Positions 24,451 to 34,464 of a stretch of 64,000 nt of DNA are shown in pieces. The stretch's first letter is position 1, and each line of letters starts with the position of its first letter. The stretch is from assembly GCA_029891385.1 (NCBI GenBank), contig CM057228.1:62874523-62938522 (forward strand), in the 5' to 3' direction. Position numbers and translations under genes: made by a program. Below the pieces are notes generated by a model, which made no database searches, was not told where the DNA came from, and saw only the letters and a list, made by a program, of their open reading frames with translations. Source of the stretch: Erythroxylum novogranatense (lineage: Eukaryota; Streptophyta; Magnoliopsida; Malpighiales; Erythroxylaceae).

Positions 24451-25075
24451 TAGGTCTCTTATGTCGGTCCCTCGTCCGGCCTCAACAGATTCTCGCCAGA
24501 AGAATGCTTCTATCTCGACAATGCAGCTCTCACTTCAAGAATGAGCTCATATCAGATCTGGCGATCGGTGCGGATCTCAAATTGAGTCCACCTCAAATCT
24601 ACGGCATCTGTCGTCCTCGGTAGAAATCGGTCGAAGCATAGCCCATTAACTCATTAAATCAACCTCATAGTACCACACCATCTCGTCTCCTGTCTCAACT
24701 CTAAGAACTCTTGCATCTTCATCTCCAGATAGACCTTGGGCATGAAATTGTCCTCAAGGCCCTCGAAAATCATCCCATGTCGAGTGCGGGGCACGGTGGT
24801 ACCGCGGGACGATCCTCCACCACCGATATGCAGGACCCTGTAGCAAGGAGACAGAGTAGTCGAACCTCTCCTCAGGGTCGCAGTCCATCTGATCGAGGAC
24901 TCGCTCAGTCCTCTCAAGCCATCCCTCAGCCTCCGCAGGTCGGCTACCATAGAAATCAATCGCCCCCGCTTGCGATCGATCGTCTGTCGTTCCGCCTCAC
25001 AGAACTCGAGGACGTAACTCCTCCGAGAGAGGCATAGGGACTCCTACTAGCTCCTACCGATTCTTGGTGGTGGTC
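24451..25075 (-). pseudogene. Gag capsid part, broken (element 1)
   Basis: The frame 24959-24654 and neighbours on the minus strand contain degraded Gag text (FMPKVYLEMKMQEFLEL is the usual F...K..eF..L capsid motif). Too broken to give domain borders. Confidence 0.6.
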
Positions 25076-25190
25076 GCTCTACTCGATCTCCCATAACGGA
25101 TGACCTAAAACTGACAAGAAATTCTGATCAGTGCTGTTATCCTTACACAGTGATTCCGGCCTAATAATGCTCTATGCCCAAAAGATGCCA

Positions 25191-25206
25191 ACCATGCTCG
25201 ATACCA
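25191..25206 (-). other. Primer-binding site, initiator-Met tRNA type (element 1)
   Basis: On the minus strand tggtatcgagcatg follows five bases inside the 5' LTR. It matches the 3' end complement of plant initiator-Met tRNA (TGGTATCAGAGC) with one missing base. Confidence 0.75.
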
Positions 25207-26756
25207 CTAAATGTAGCACCCTCACCGTAGGGTACACATCGAAACCCAAGGTCGCTCCGACACGTATCCCACGATAAAGGATTTACTACCGAAAATTTCG
25301 CTAAAATCCATATGGCATCGCAAGAATAATAATTGCAATAAATCGTAAATCGAAAATTAATATCCAAAATGTAATTTATCCAATACAATCATTCAATCCA
25401 GAATAGACAAATCTATCGGTCTCTAACAAAATCAAAAGGAAAAGCGATATAGCGCTCATCCTAAGTCATCCTCAAAATGCTAACCCAAATTGACCGACCT
25501 TTGAGCCATCGACGACCCTCGCCAAGAACTCGCACGGCAGAAAGAAAGATCTTTGAGCTAGAGTCTACTCTAACAATCTGAAAAATAGGTTGCAAATTTG
25601 GGTGAGTTTGCGAACTTCGGAGAAACCATCATCGATGGTTCACTCAAATCACGCATTACGCACACGGCGTACATCATAGTACAAGAATATTTATTGTCAA
25701 GATAATATAACGATTTGAAGATCGTAGCAATTTACAAAGACATGTAACAATAAACGAGAATCCGAATCGGTTTATAATAATAAGTAATACCACAGTAATT
25801 CACGTCATCACATATTTCAAGAATCGTCACCACACAAATAATCATGTAAATGCAATGCATATGTGACTCTTTCCGATTATTCATTTGTGCCCAAGTGCTC
25901 ATCAAGAATCGGTGTGGGACGCGTCTGTGATTTCTCCCTCGGGCAAGCCCGTCAAGATCTGAAGATCTGAGCTCAAGCTCTTTTAGTGAAAATAGCAACT
26001 TGGGACACATTCCATTATGTGATCATGCATTTATGCATGCAAAGGTCATGTTCAAGAATTTACGATGTGTGGCTATAAAGCCCAAGACATCGGTGCTCAA
26101 GAGTTCAATGGTATGGCTATAAAGCCCAATATTCATCCAAGATCACGTAATGATGCGATTGATTACCAAGAACCAAGAGTCATATGGTAGTCATATAATT
26201 CACCTTTCCATGTAATTCACGAGAAGCATGTAAGCAACCGAGATTTGAGAAACCAACTAGGTTACTCACCAGTAACTTCCGAAGCATCGCTCGAAGTCCA
26301 GCAGAATGTCCGTGGAACGACGGTCCAACGGTGCCTCGTAATAAAGAAATGCAGTCCCATTACTAGATGCTCAATTTACTGACAAGAATGCATATGTCTC
26401 AATGAAATGATGTACAATGCATGTTCACGATTTCGGTGCTAATACCCAATTTTGGACTCTTAGGTCCAATTTCGACTCTTAGTTCATTGATCGACAAGAA
26501 TTGCTCCATTCCTAGAATTCACCAATTTCCTCAATTCATATTCTCTATAACCATTTCCTATTCATTCGGTCAAAACCTCTATTGCAATTTCCAATTTAAA
26601 ACTCCAATTTGAATTTAATCCTTAGTCATTGAATTTGTAATTTTCTAAGTCCCAATTCCAAAACCTCAAACACACCTCTTCTGGACAACTAGGTGGAGGT
26701 CGCGACTGGGGTGTGCCTGGTGCTCACCCAGATGCCCATAGGCCGCCTCGAGTTAT

Positions 26757-26963
26757 TGCTCCTCTACCAGTTCTCGCCCGCTCACCGAGCTCTCGCTCCT
26801 CTACCAGTTCTCGCCTGTCTCACCGAGCTCTCGCTCCTCTACCATTCTCGCCCGTCTCACCGAGCTCTCGCTCCTCTACCGATTCTCGCCGCTCACCGAG
26901 CTCTCGCTCCTCTACCAGCTTCTCGCCTGTCACCGAGCTCTCGCTCCTCTACCAGTTCTCCTT
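26757..26963. repeat. 37-bp tandem array inside the 5' LTR
   Basis: Same unit as 19141-19412, with about five to six diverged copies. Confidence 0.85.
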
Positions 26964-27685
26964 CTTCCCAACACATCCTTAAACACAATTCCAGTGTTCC
27001 GGATCCCCGACTCAAACTCTAACCCAAATTTTCCTCCGTGAACAACTCTCAATTAATTCGATACACAAAATACAACAAATCCTTAGCTTCTATTCCTTCC
27101 AAGAACCATTTCCTTAATTTATCAACACACATAACTCATCAATTTCATCGTCGAAACCTTAATATATATATAATCATCAAATATCTAAACCAATCATCAA
27201 TATAACTCAATCACCAACGAATCGTACTATCTAAGGCAAGAAAGAAGCAAACTTTCTTGATGAAAGCCTCCAAGCTTACAACGATCACCAATCCCTTAAC
27301 TCTTACACACTCACGATAACACCCAAAGTAGAACCCATCAGTAAACACTCTCAACCACCCAATCGGACATAATAAATGCCATAAATGCAGTAGAAACCAT
27401 TAATGACAACATTAAAACCATAAAAACTTACCAATCACAGATCGAATCCACAGATCTCTCAAAATCACCGAAACCCTAGAAATCCTTCAAAATCCTCGAT
27501 CTACCAATCTCAAGGCTTCCAACCTTTATCAATCAGTAGAGACATATTAGACTAATTACCATAAGGAAGAAGCCAAAAGAAATCAAAGGATCTCTCACCG
27601 TTGGGAGGAATCGAAATCACCGTAAAGGGAAAGAAGAAACGGAAAATGCCTTAGCAAACTTTTCCCAAATTTCTTTCAACCCTAG

Positions 27686-27693
27686 TATTTATA
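27686..27693 (-). promoter_or_regulatory. LTR TATA box (5' LTR)
   Basis: TATAAATA on the minus strand within ctataaatactaggg. This is the copy that would drive transcription of element 1. Confidence 0.65.
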
Positions 27694-28171
27694 GCCCAAC
27701 TCTCCAAATCACCCAAATTTCATCTCTACAATTTCAATGGCTTAACACATAAATTTTCTATCAGAAAAATTCTAATTTTTCCATTGCCATTGGACAGCCC
27801 TTTCAATACTATACAGTCAATCGGTCAGTCACTCAAATATTTCCAGTCCATGTATTTTCTCCCGAATTTCCCGAAAATTTTCTAAAAGTCTCTATAAATT
27901 ACCAATCACCCATAAACAAGATTAAATCACCATTGAACTTAATTACTCTAATTTCTCAATTAACTCCCAATCCAATCAGTCAATCGGTCCATAGTCACAA
28001 TCAAATCTCGAAAATCATGAATGCACGTACCTAAGAATAAATGCATATGCAATAAGCCTGTTCCTCTATAATTAGAGGCCAGTATCATGCTCAGTCAGTG
28101 AATGCAGTGAAACCTATCAGTATGGCTCATAAATACCAAAATACCCTTGCTAACAGTAACGGGATGTTACA

Positions 28172-28176
28172 GTTGG
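28172..28176 (+). repeat. Target-site duplication GTTGG (right)
   Basis: Identical to 17567-17571. Confidence 0.9.
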
Positions 28177-28950
28177 CTTTTGGGAAACATTGGATTACAA
28201 TATCCAATCACTCAGGTCATTATGATGGGAGAATTTCAATGGCATGTAACCTTAATGTTATCAAGGTTCTCCAAGTTTAAAGTTTTGACCAATTCATCAG
28301 CTTGAGGATAAAATATGAATCTTTCTTAGAGATATAAATATCTCATTTATGTATGATGCTAATCTAGCTTTATAAAGACACTAATTATAGGAGTAACTGA
28401 AATCAATTTCAACTTATTGTTACATCTCTTGGCTTTTGGTAGGGGACTTTAATTGTATCCTTTATGCTCAAGAAGCTAAAGGATTTTCCTATATACATAA
28501 ACACTTTGATGATGAGTTCAAGAACTACACAAGAAGCTCTAGCATAACATACTTAAAATTATTTGAGAATTTCTTTACTTGGAGCAATAAGAAAGAAGGC
28601 AATGGCTTATTGAAAGGAAGTTTAATAAAGGACTTGTAAATTTCTTTTGGATGTCTATATTCTCTAATAGATTTGGCTTTTTTAATTCCTCACTAACATT
28701 CGATTATAGCCATATAAATTCAAAATTTAAAACCTAAGAGAAAAGTGAAAGATCTTTTTAGATTTGTCAACCACTTGATTTATCTAAAGGGATATAAGGA
28801 AACAGTTATAAAGGGGCTAAAACCTTATCCTGAAGGATATAAAGCTTTCAAACTTATAAGAAAGTTATAGCAAGTTAGAGAAGAGCTCAATATGCTTCAT
28901 GATTGGTTATTAATTGACATATCATTTTGTGGTATTTTTGGAGCATATTG
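28172..28950 (+). pseudogene. LINE A endonuclease, 3' part after the gypsy insertion
   Basis: The reading resumes with HYDGRISMACNLNVIKVL (the G-R-I-W...W...V motif), YISFMYDANL, then a 67-codon frame at 28436-28639 beginning VGDFNCILYAQEAKG with FFTWSNKKEG. GDFN and TWSN are conserved LINE endonuclease motifs, including a catalytic Asp. The text FVNHLIYLKGYKETVI near 28760 fits the end of the domain. Reverse transcriptase was not recognised downstream. Confidence 0.75.
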
Positions 28951-29690
28951 GATGGATATTGTTCCGATTATGATGTTTTTATATTATTTTTGGAGGTTAG
29001 AAGATGTAGAGTTGTTTTGGAAAAAAAGAAGTTAAAATTGGCCAAATTGAAAAAAGAGTTGCATAAGAAATTTAAGTCACAATGATAGAGAGCATGTGGG
29101 CATGTGAATGAGCTAGAATCTTGCAATGTATAATGCAAGAAAAAAACCTAACAAGGCAAAGATAAAACAATATCATATAGGATAAAAGAGCAGAAACAAA
29201 ACATAAAGTACATAGGAGAAATAAAAACATTAAAAAGAAGACAAAGTGAAACATATAGTAGTTGGGAGAATGAAACGACAGCTTCTCAACCTATCAGATA
29301 AGAAAGAAACAAAATAACATAAAAAAAAGTAAAATGCTAACAAAAATAAGAAGTAAACGACAACATAAAAGAGGAGATAAAACTCTAGTAGCCACGACAT
29401 AAATGAAACACACGCAACATCAAAACGATAGCGCAAAGAGGAGCATAGGAGAGAGAAAAAAAAGAACAGTCCAAAATGTAAGCAAAAAAAGGAGAAAACA
29501 CATAAGGCCAAAAAAGTAGAAAGCCGATAGCCTACCAAAACATAACATATTAGCTAAAAAGAGGCAAAATGTAAGAACAGAAAGTGCAACAAAGGAAGAT
29601 GCATTGTACAAGTATAGCAGGAGAAAATAGAGAGATAAGCAAAAATCCATCTCCACATCCATTTGAAATGGATGTGATAAGAGTAAATCA
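28951..29690. other. Purine-rich strand, non-coding
   Basis: The plus strand is strongly purine-biased (runs of aaaaag, gaaac, aagag) for about 600 bp. The hydrophobic minus-strand frames at 29072-29662 are translations of this bias (poly Phe/Leu) and have no motif. Confidence 0.5.
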
Positions 29691-29883
29691 GAGAAAATTT
29701 AGAAAGTTGGGGGAAACATAGTATAACGTTAGGTGTTGTTTAGTTTTCATCTTTTGTTCTCCAATTTTGGTTTTCCTCTCAACTTCTTCAGTAAGAATAA
29801 TTTTACTTTTCAATAATTTTTATTTGTTCTTTCTTCTTTATAACTTGTAGCTAATTTATTAATTACAGTTAGAGTACTATACT

Positions 29884-29991
29884 GAAGCTTTAATTCTAAA
29901 TCAATTGTGAGATCGAATAGGTTTTATTGAAATCAATGAAGCTTTAATTCTAAATCAATTATGAGATCGGATAGGTTTTATTGAAATCAAT
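29884..29991 (+). repeat. 54-bp tandem duplication
   Basis: Two copies of gaagctttaattctaaatca... (54 bp, 29884-29937 and 29938-29991) differ at about two positions. Confidence 0.9.
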
Positions 29992-30029
29992 CATGCATGC
30001 ATATTTAATTATTTCCTAAATTCATTAAT

Positions 30030-30420
30030 TTTATATAGATGATGAGCCTGGATAAAATCGTAGAAGAAATAGACCAAGGTAATTTAGTTAGCCCAAGTCA
30101 AGGAAATGTCACTATGAATGTCATTGTGAATGCTATTATGAATGATATGAAATGATAATAGTGGCATAGTAGTGGGAATTAACCCCAAATTCAAGTGAAT
30201 TTGGGAGACCAAGTAAGTAAATAATGTTCCTTTGAGGCTCCTAACAAAGTAATAATGGTGTAAGGAGATGAAACATTGGTCCCAAAAAACCTTACTACCT
30301 CCATTTCAACAAAGTTCACTTCCTACATAGAATGAGGAATTTATTATCAATAGTAGGAGAAATTAGGGAGAAAGAATAAGTCCAAGGCACTCAAAATTAA
30401 AAACTCCAATCATGTTAATA
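30030..30420 (+). other. 5' region of LINE B
   Basis: A short frame starting MMSLDKIVEEIDQGN near 30040 precedes the endonuclease of LINE B and may be the tail of its ORF1. Weak call. Confidence 0.3.
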
Positions 30421-32640
30421 ATATCTTAGAATGTTAGAGGGATCAATAGTCCTTCCAAATAACAAATGATGAAGGATTTTGTTTTGGACACTAAACTAGT
30501 GATGATAGACATCAGGGAGACCAAATTGAGCATTGAAAAACTCTCTAACTATAAGTTTCTAGGAGGTAAATGATTTGTTCTTTCTAATCACCAATACCAC
30601 CATCATGGTATGATGGTGATTGCTTTTGACAATAGCTTAGTTAAAGTAAAGATGCTACATGCTACTAACAAATTAGTTTACATGGAGGTTTTCTTTCTTT
30701 AAAAAAGAAAAAAAAACTAAAGTGTTTATTATTTTTATGTATGGTTTAAGTTTTAATTTTCAAAGGAGTGCTCTTGAGGAAAACTACAGGAACTACACAA
30801 TCTAATTTAAAAACCACAGATAATCCTAGGAGACTTTAATAACTCTTTACATTTCTAAAGTTGAGGGGAATGATAGAAAATTCACAACTAATTTCTGATA
30901 ATGTGTGGAGAATATATGAGTCGCTAATTTAAATAATTGAAGAACTAGAATTTATATGGAGCAATAACCAAAGAAACTCTTAGGATATCAATAAGAAGTT
31001 AGATAAAACTATAGTGAATGGGGAATGACTCACATATTGGAATGTTTCACACATTTTCCTAAGAGCAAAGTAAGGGTTATGAACCCTATATTGTTAGATC
31101 ATACTCTATTAGTGGCTCAAAACATGTTTGAGAAGAATAGGAAGCATTTCATATTTTGACTCAATAATTACTTGTTAATGCTAATGGATAATCCAAGGCA
31201 GTACTAAGGGGATTTTCTCATAATATTAGGCATCTGAAGGCCTAAATCTGCGTAAAGAAACTGGGAAAAATTAAGGAGTCAAAGTTGTTCAAAATAAAAA
31301 GTGGCTGCAATAACTGTTTAGAGGAGGCTAAGAGCGCAAAAGAAGATCTAATAAAGGTTTAAATAAAATTAAAGAAGCATCCTAGTATGGGGAATCCCTT
31401 CAATATGGAAAAGATAAATCTAAAAGAGTATGTTGGGTCCTTAGCTAGTCATGACTCTTTAATCCATTAAAGGTCTATAATTCATATGATAAAAGAGGGT
31501 AATAAAAATTCAAAATTTTTTTTTAATTTAGTTCTAGATGAAAGGAATTCAAACAAAATTACATCTCTTCTTAATTAAGAGTGTTAAGCTATTTCCTTAT
31601 AAGATGATTTTAAGTTGGAAGCTACTTCATATTGGAAAAACACCATAAGGACTTTAGTTATAAGCTCCCCAATAGTTCCTCTTTTAAAATCCTTTATCTC
31701 TAATCACTTTATAGGTAAAGAAATAGATGCCTTAAGTAGCCCAATCAATCTTTAAGGTTGAAAAAGTGATATTTGAACTAAACCCTATAAAATCCCCGGC
31801 TTCTTCTATCAAAAGACTTAGCCCCTTATCAAAACAACTATCATAGATGTCATCCTGGAAGTTTTTGAGAGAGGTAAGGACCTTAGAAAAGTTAATAAGA
31901 CTTTTCTTTGTTTGATCCCAAAAGTAAACAATCTTGGTTCCTTAAATCAGTTTAGTACCATATTTTATTATAAATTTTTGTAAAAAAACTATTTCTAAAA
32001 TCATTGTTAATAGCAAGAAAAGGTTCTAAAATCAATCATCAGTGATTCTTAGGGAGCCTCTATAGGCTCAAGAGTTGTTTAAGGGATGCCGTAGGAAAAA
32101 TGGCCCTAAAAATTTTACAATCAAGGTTGATTTCTTTAAAGCCTTTGATAAAATTAGTTTTGACGTTACCATACATCTACTATAAGTATTTGAATTTCCT
32201 GAGAAGTTCATAACATATATAAAACTTTGTTTATCAACTACTTCTTTCTCACAATACCTCTTCATTTTATAAATGGAAGCTTCAACCAAATTCATTAAAA
32301 GTGATGTCAGTTCCAATCCCATCATTCTCCAATTTGATTGCATCTATAACTACACCTAAAAAAATGTTGCCTCTTATTGATAAATTAGCCAGCCAAAGTA
32401 GTTGACCATTTTGATGCTTATACTTTGAGCACATTGACTAGAGGGGAGACAACATATTGTCCTTCATTTTTGGTGGAGGAAAGAATTTGATCTTATTTTT
32501 TATTAAAAAAAGCATCCCTTACCACTTGACATCGAGACAACTTTAAATTAGTGTTAAAAGTAATGTCAATCTTAGAAATTCAACTAGTGCATTTTGGATG
32601 GGATGTAGTTAGTGCATTTTAAGTACCATGAAAATGAATA
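30421..32640 (+). pseudogene. LINE B endonuclease-reverse transcriptase remnant
   Basis: The endonuclease starts with WNVRGINSPSK near 30430 and continues MMKDFVLDTKLVMIDIRETK, then LGDFNNSL-like text near 30825 and IYMEQ in place of FTWSN near 30955. RT text includes LCLIPKVNNLG-like near 31910 and, from about 32118, KVDFFKAFDKISFDVTIHLL, then FEFPEKFITYIKLCLST. The latter is the LD-x-x-K-A-x-D block of LINE RT with its catalytic Asp. The FADD box was not found. Stops occur in every frame, so the copy is dead. Confidence 0.75.
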
Positions 32641-33120
32641 TGATTTGAAGGGATTGAAAAAGAACGAGAGATCAATCCAAAGAAAGAAAGGTGGAGAGAT
32701 AAAGGAGCTTTATGAGAAACCTTAGAGGGAAGATAAGAAGAAGTAGAAAACTAATAGTTAACTTGTTTGAAGGGAGTTGAAAGGAGAGGAAGAAGAACTG
32801 TTAACGTAGTAGAGAAAGGAGATGGAAGAGGCAACAAGGAAGACTAATTACAAGAGATAGAAGCAAAAAAGAAGAAACTAGATATCGTTAAGCAAAAAAG
32901 AAGAAACTAGATATCGTTGATTCAAGGATGAAATGATCAACTATAGATGATTGAAAGGGGGGCTTCAATTTAAAATAAAAAGAAATTTGACAAGGGATAT
33001 GTGCAAAAGTAGTCTCATTCAATAAAGTGAAAAATAATGAAATTGAATAAATCAACTGAAAAGGAAAAGAAGGGTAAGGATACTAAAAGCAAATTGACTA
33101 ATTTTAAATAGCTCAATTTT
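32641..33120. other. Purine-rich, non-coding
   Basis: GA-rich plus strand with a short tandem duplication; may be the 3' end of LINE B. No gene. Confidence 0.4.
32861..32918 (+). repeat. 29-bp perfect tandem duplication
   Basis: aagcaaaaaagaagaaacta followed by gatatcgtt occurs twice head to tail (32861-32889, 32890-32918). Confidence 0.9.
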
Positions 33121-34250
33121 ATTTAATTGAACATGAGTAGTCAGGAAACATATTTTAAAGAAAATTTTATATCAAACTTTAATATAATAAATATATAAAT
33201 TAAAAATCATAATTGCACCAAGCATAATGTTTAGATTTAATTAATTTAAGAATGATTTAAAATTAGATTAATTTAATAATTTTCAAATAGTATTTATAAA
33301 TTTTGTGAATACTAAAAACTATAAATAGATGAGGATATGAAAATATTTGCTTAAAGTATAAGACAAATGAGAAAAAGGAAAAAAATAATAATTGTTATTT
33401 GATTATTATTGGTGATTGATATTAAGGTTTAGGATACCGTTTTGTATGGCCAAGATCTTGCACTGCATCAAAATCGTCTATTTAAACGAAGGGTTGGTTA
33501 TATCAGGTTTAAATATCGATCAATACCACCTATCATTTTGAATACCGAGTAGCACCGAAAATTGTATAAAATAGGGGACATTTTTTCAAAAATTTTTAAA
33601 AAATTTAAACTCTCCATCCCTTCCTCACCCTCATTTTTTATTTTTTTAATTAGTTATTTTATTTACTTCAATTTTTATAATTATTGTAAATTTTTTATTT
33701 TTGTTTTAAATAAAAATAAATATTATTATTATTAATAATAATTATAAATTAAATAAATTATTTTTATTTAAATTTATTTTAATATTTTAGACAATATTTA
33801 TTAATAAAATATTTTATTTTTAAAATAAATAATTTTAAAATTATTATTTATAAACTAATATTTATTATATTTTAATTATTAAATTATAATTTATTTGAAA
33901 TTTATATATTTTAAAAATATATTTTAAATTTAATTATATTTATTAATAATTATTAAATTAATTTTATAAATTAAATTAAAATTGTGATTATTATTTATTA
34001 TTATGATTTTTAAAAACAAGGTTAAAAGTATACAATATAATTTTATAATATGATAATAAATTATTTTATAATTTTTAAAAATTTAAGAACTCTTTCGTAA
34101 ATTAAAAAAACTCAAAATAAGACCCGATATTATTAGAAATAATCAATACCGACTCCAACTCCAACTCCAGTACATTATTGGTTTGATTGATATTATTATA
34201 ATAATATTAATAATAAAATCGAACTTGATAGATAGAGTCGCCGTGGTGAG
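33121..34250. other. Very AT-rich intergenic DNA
   Basis: Long A/T runs at about 33600-34090, nothing coding. It ends just before the 5' leader of the PRUNE-like gene. Confidence 0.6.
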
Positions 34251-34460
34251 TTAAGACAACGTACGAATTGCTGTAATAGCGGAGTCTACGACGATGTCCA
34301 GAGTACACTCTCTGTCGTCTCTTCAATTAGTAAGACTGGTATCTGCCGTCTCTCACCATCCTCAGAAACTACTCACGAAGTTGCTATCTTCCCTTCAATC
34401 TCTCTTTTCCTCCCTGTCGTCTCCAGTCCTCGATCTCTTTCCCTGTTACTATTCCGCAAC
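34251..34460 (+). promoter_or_regulatory. 5' leader of the PRUNE-like gene
   Basis: Base composition changes sharply from AT-rich to a CT-rich leader with many tct/cct repeats, typical of plant 5' UTRs. I see no clear TATA box. The transcription start is not fixed by the sequence. Confidence 0.5.
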
Positions 34461-34464
34461 ATGA
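34294..34464 (+). CDS. 56-codon upstream ORF overlapping the main start codon
   Basis: An ATG at 34294 opens a frame of 56 codons, rich in Ser and Leu (starting MSRVHSLSSLQLV), that ends at the TGA of 34462-34464. That stop overlaps the main ATG at 34461 as ATGA, so a terminating ribosome would sit on the main start codon. In eukaryotes such an arrangement usually lowers translation of the main frame or allows reinitiation. The peptide has no domain known to me. It depends on the transcript starting upstream of 34294, and on 34461 being the true start. Confidence 0.5.
   Translation: MSRVHSLSSLQLVRLVSAVSHHPQKLLTKLLSSLQSLFSSLSSPVLDLFPCYYSAT

Larger units (their letters stand above)
17572..28171 (-). 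mobile_element. Ty3/gypsy chromovirus (Tekay/Del-like), 10.6 kb, complete with TSD
   Basis: Two long direct repeats begin tgtagc and end gttaca (17572-20622 and 25212-28171) and are flanked by a perfect 5-bp duplication GTTGG. The internal region reads on the minus strand in the order gag, protease, reverse transcriptase, RNase H, integrase, chromodomain. This order, the initiator-Met tRNA primer site, the C-terminal chromodomain and LTRs of about 3 kb suit the Tekay/Del lineage of plant chromoviruses. The element sits inside the endonuclease of LINE A. All long frames are interrupted, but many interruptions may be sequencing errors (see findings). Confidence 0.9.
25212..28171 (-). repeat. 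5' LTR of gypsy element 1
   Basis: About 2960 bp from tgtagcaccc to gatgttaca. The partner of 17572-20622. Confidence 0.9.

Noticed and set aside
20913..24623. Plus-strand frames of 60-118 codons across the gypsy interior
   Set aside because: They are antisense shadows of gag, protease, RT and integrase read on the minus strand.
29072..29662. Hydrophobic minus-strand frames resembling membrane proteins
   Set aside because: They are complements of a purine-rich strand; no motif, no start context, overlapping each other.
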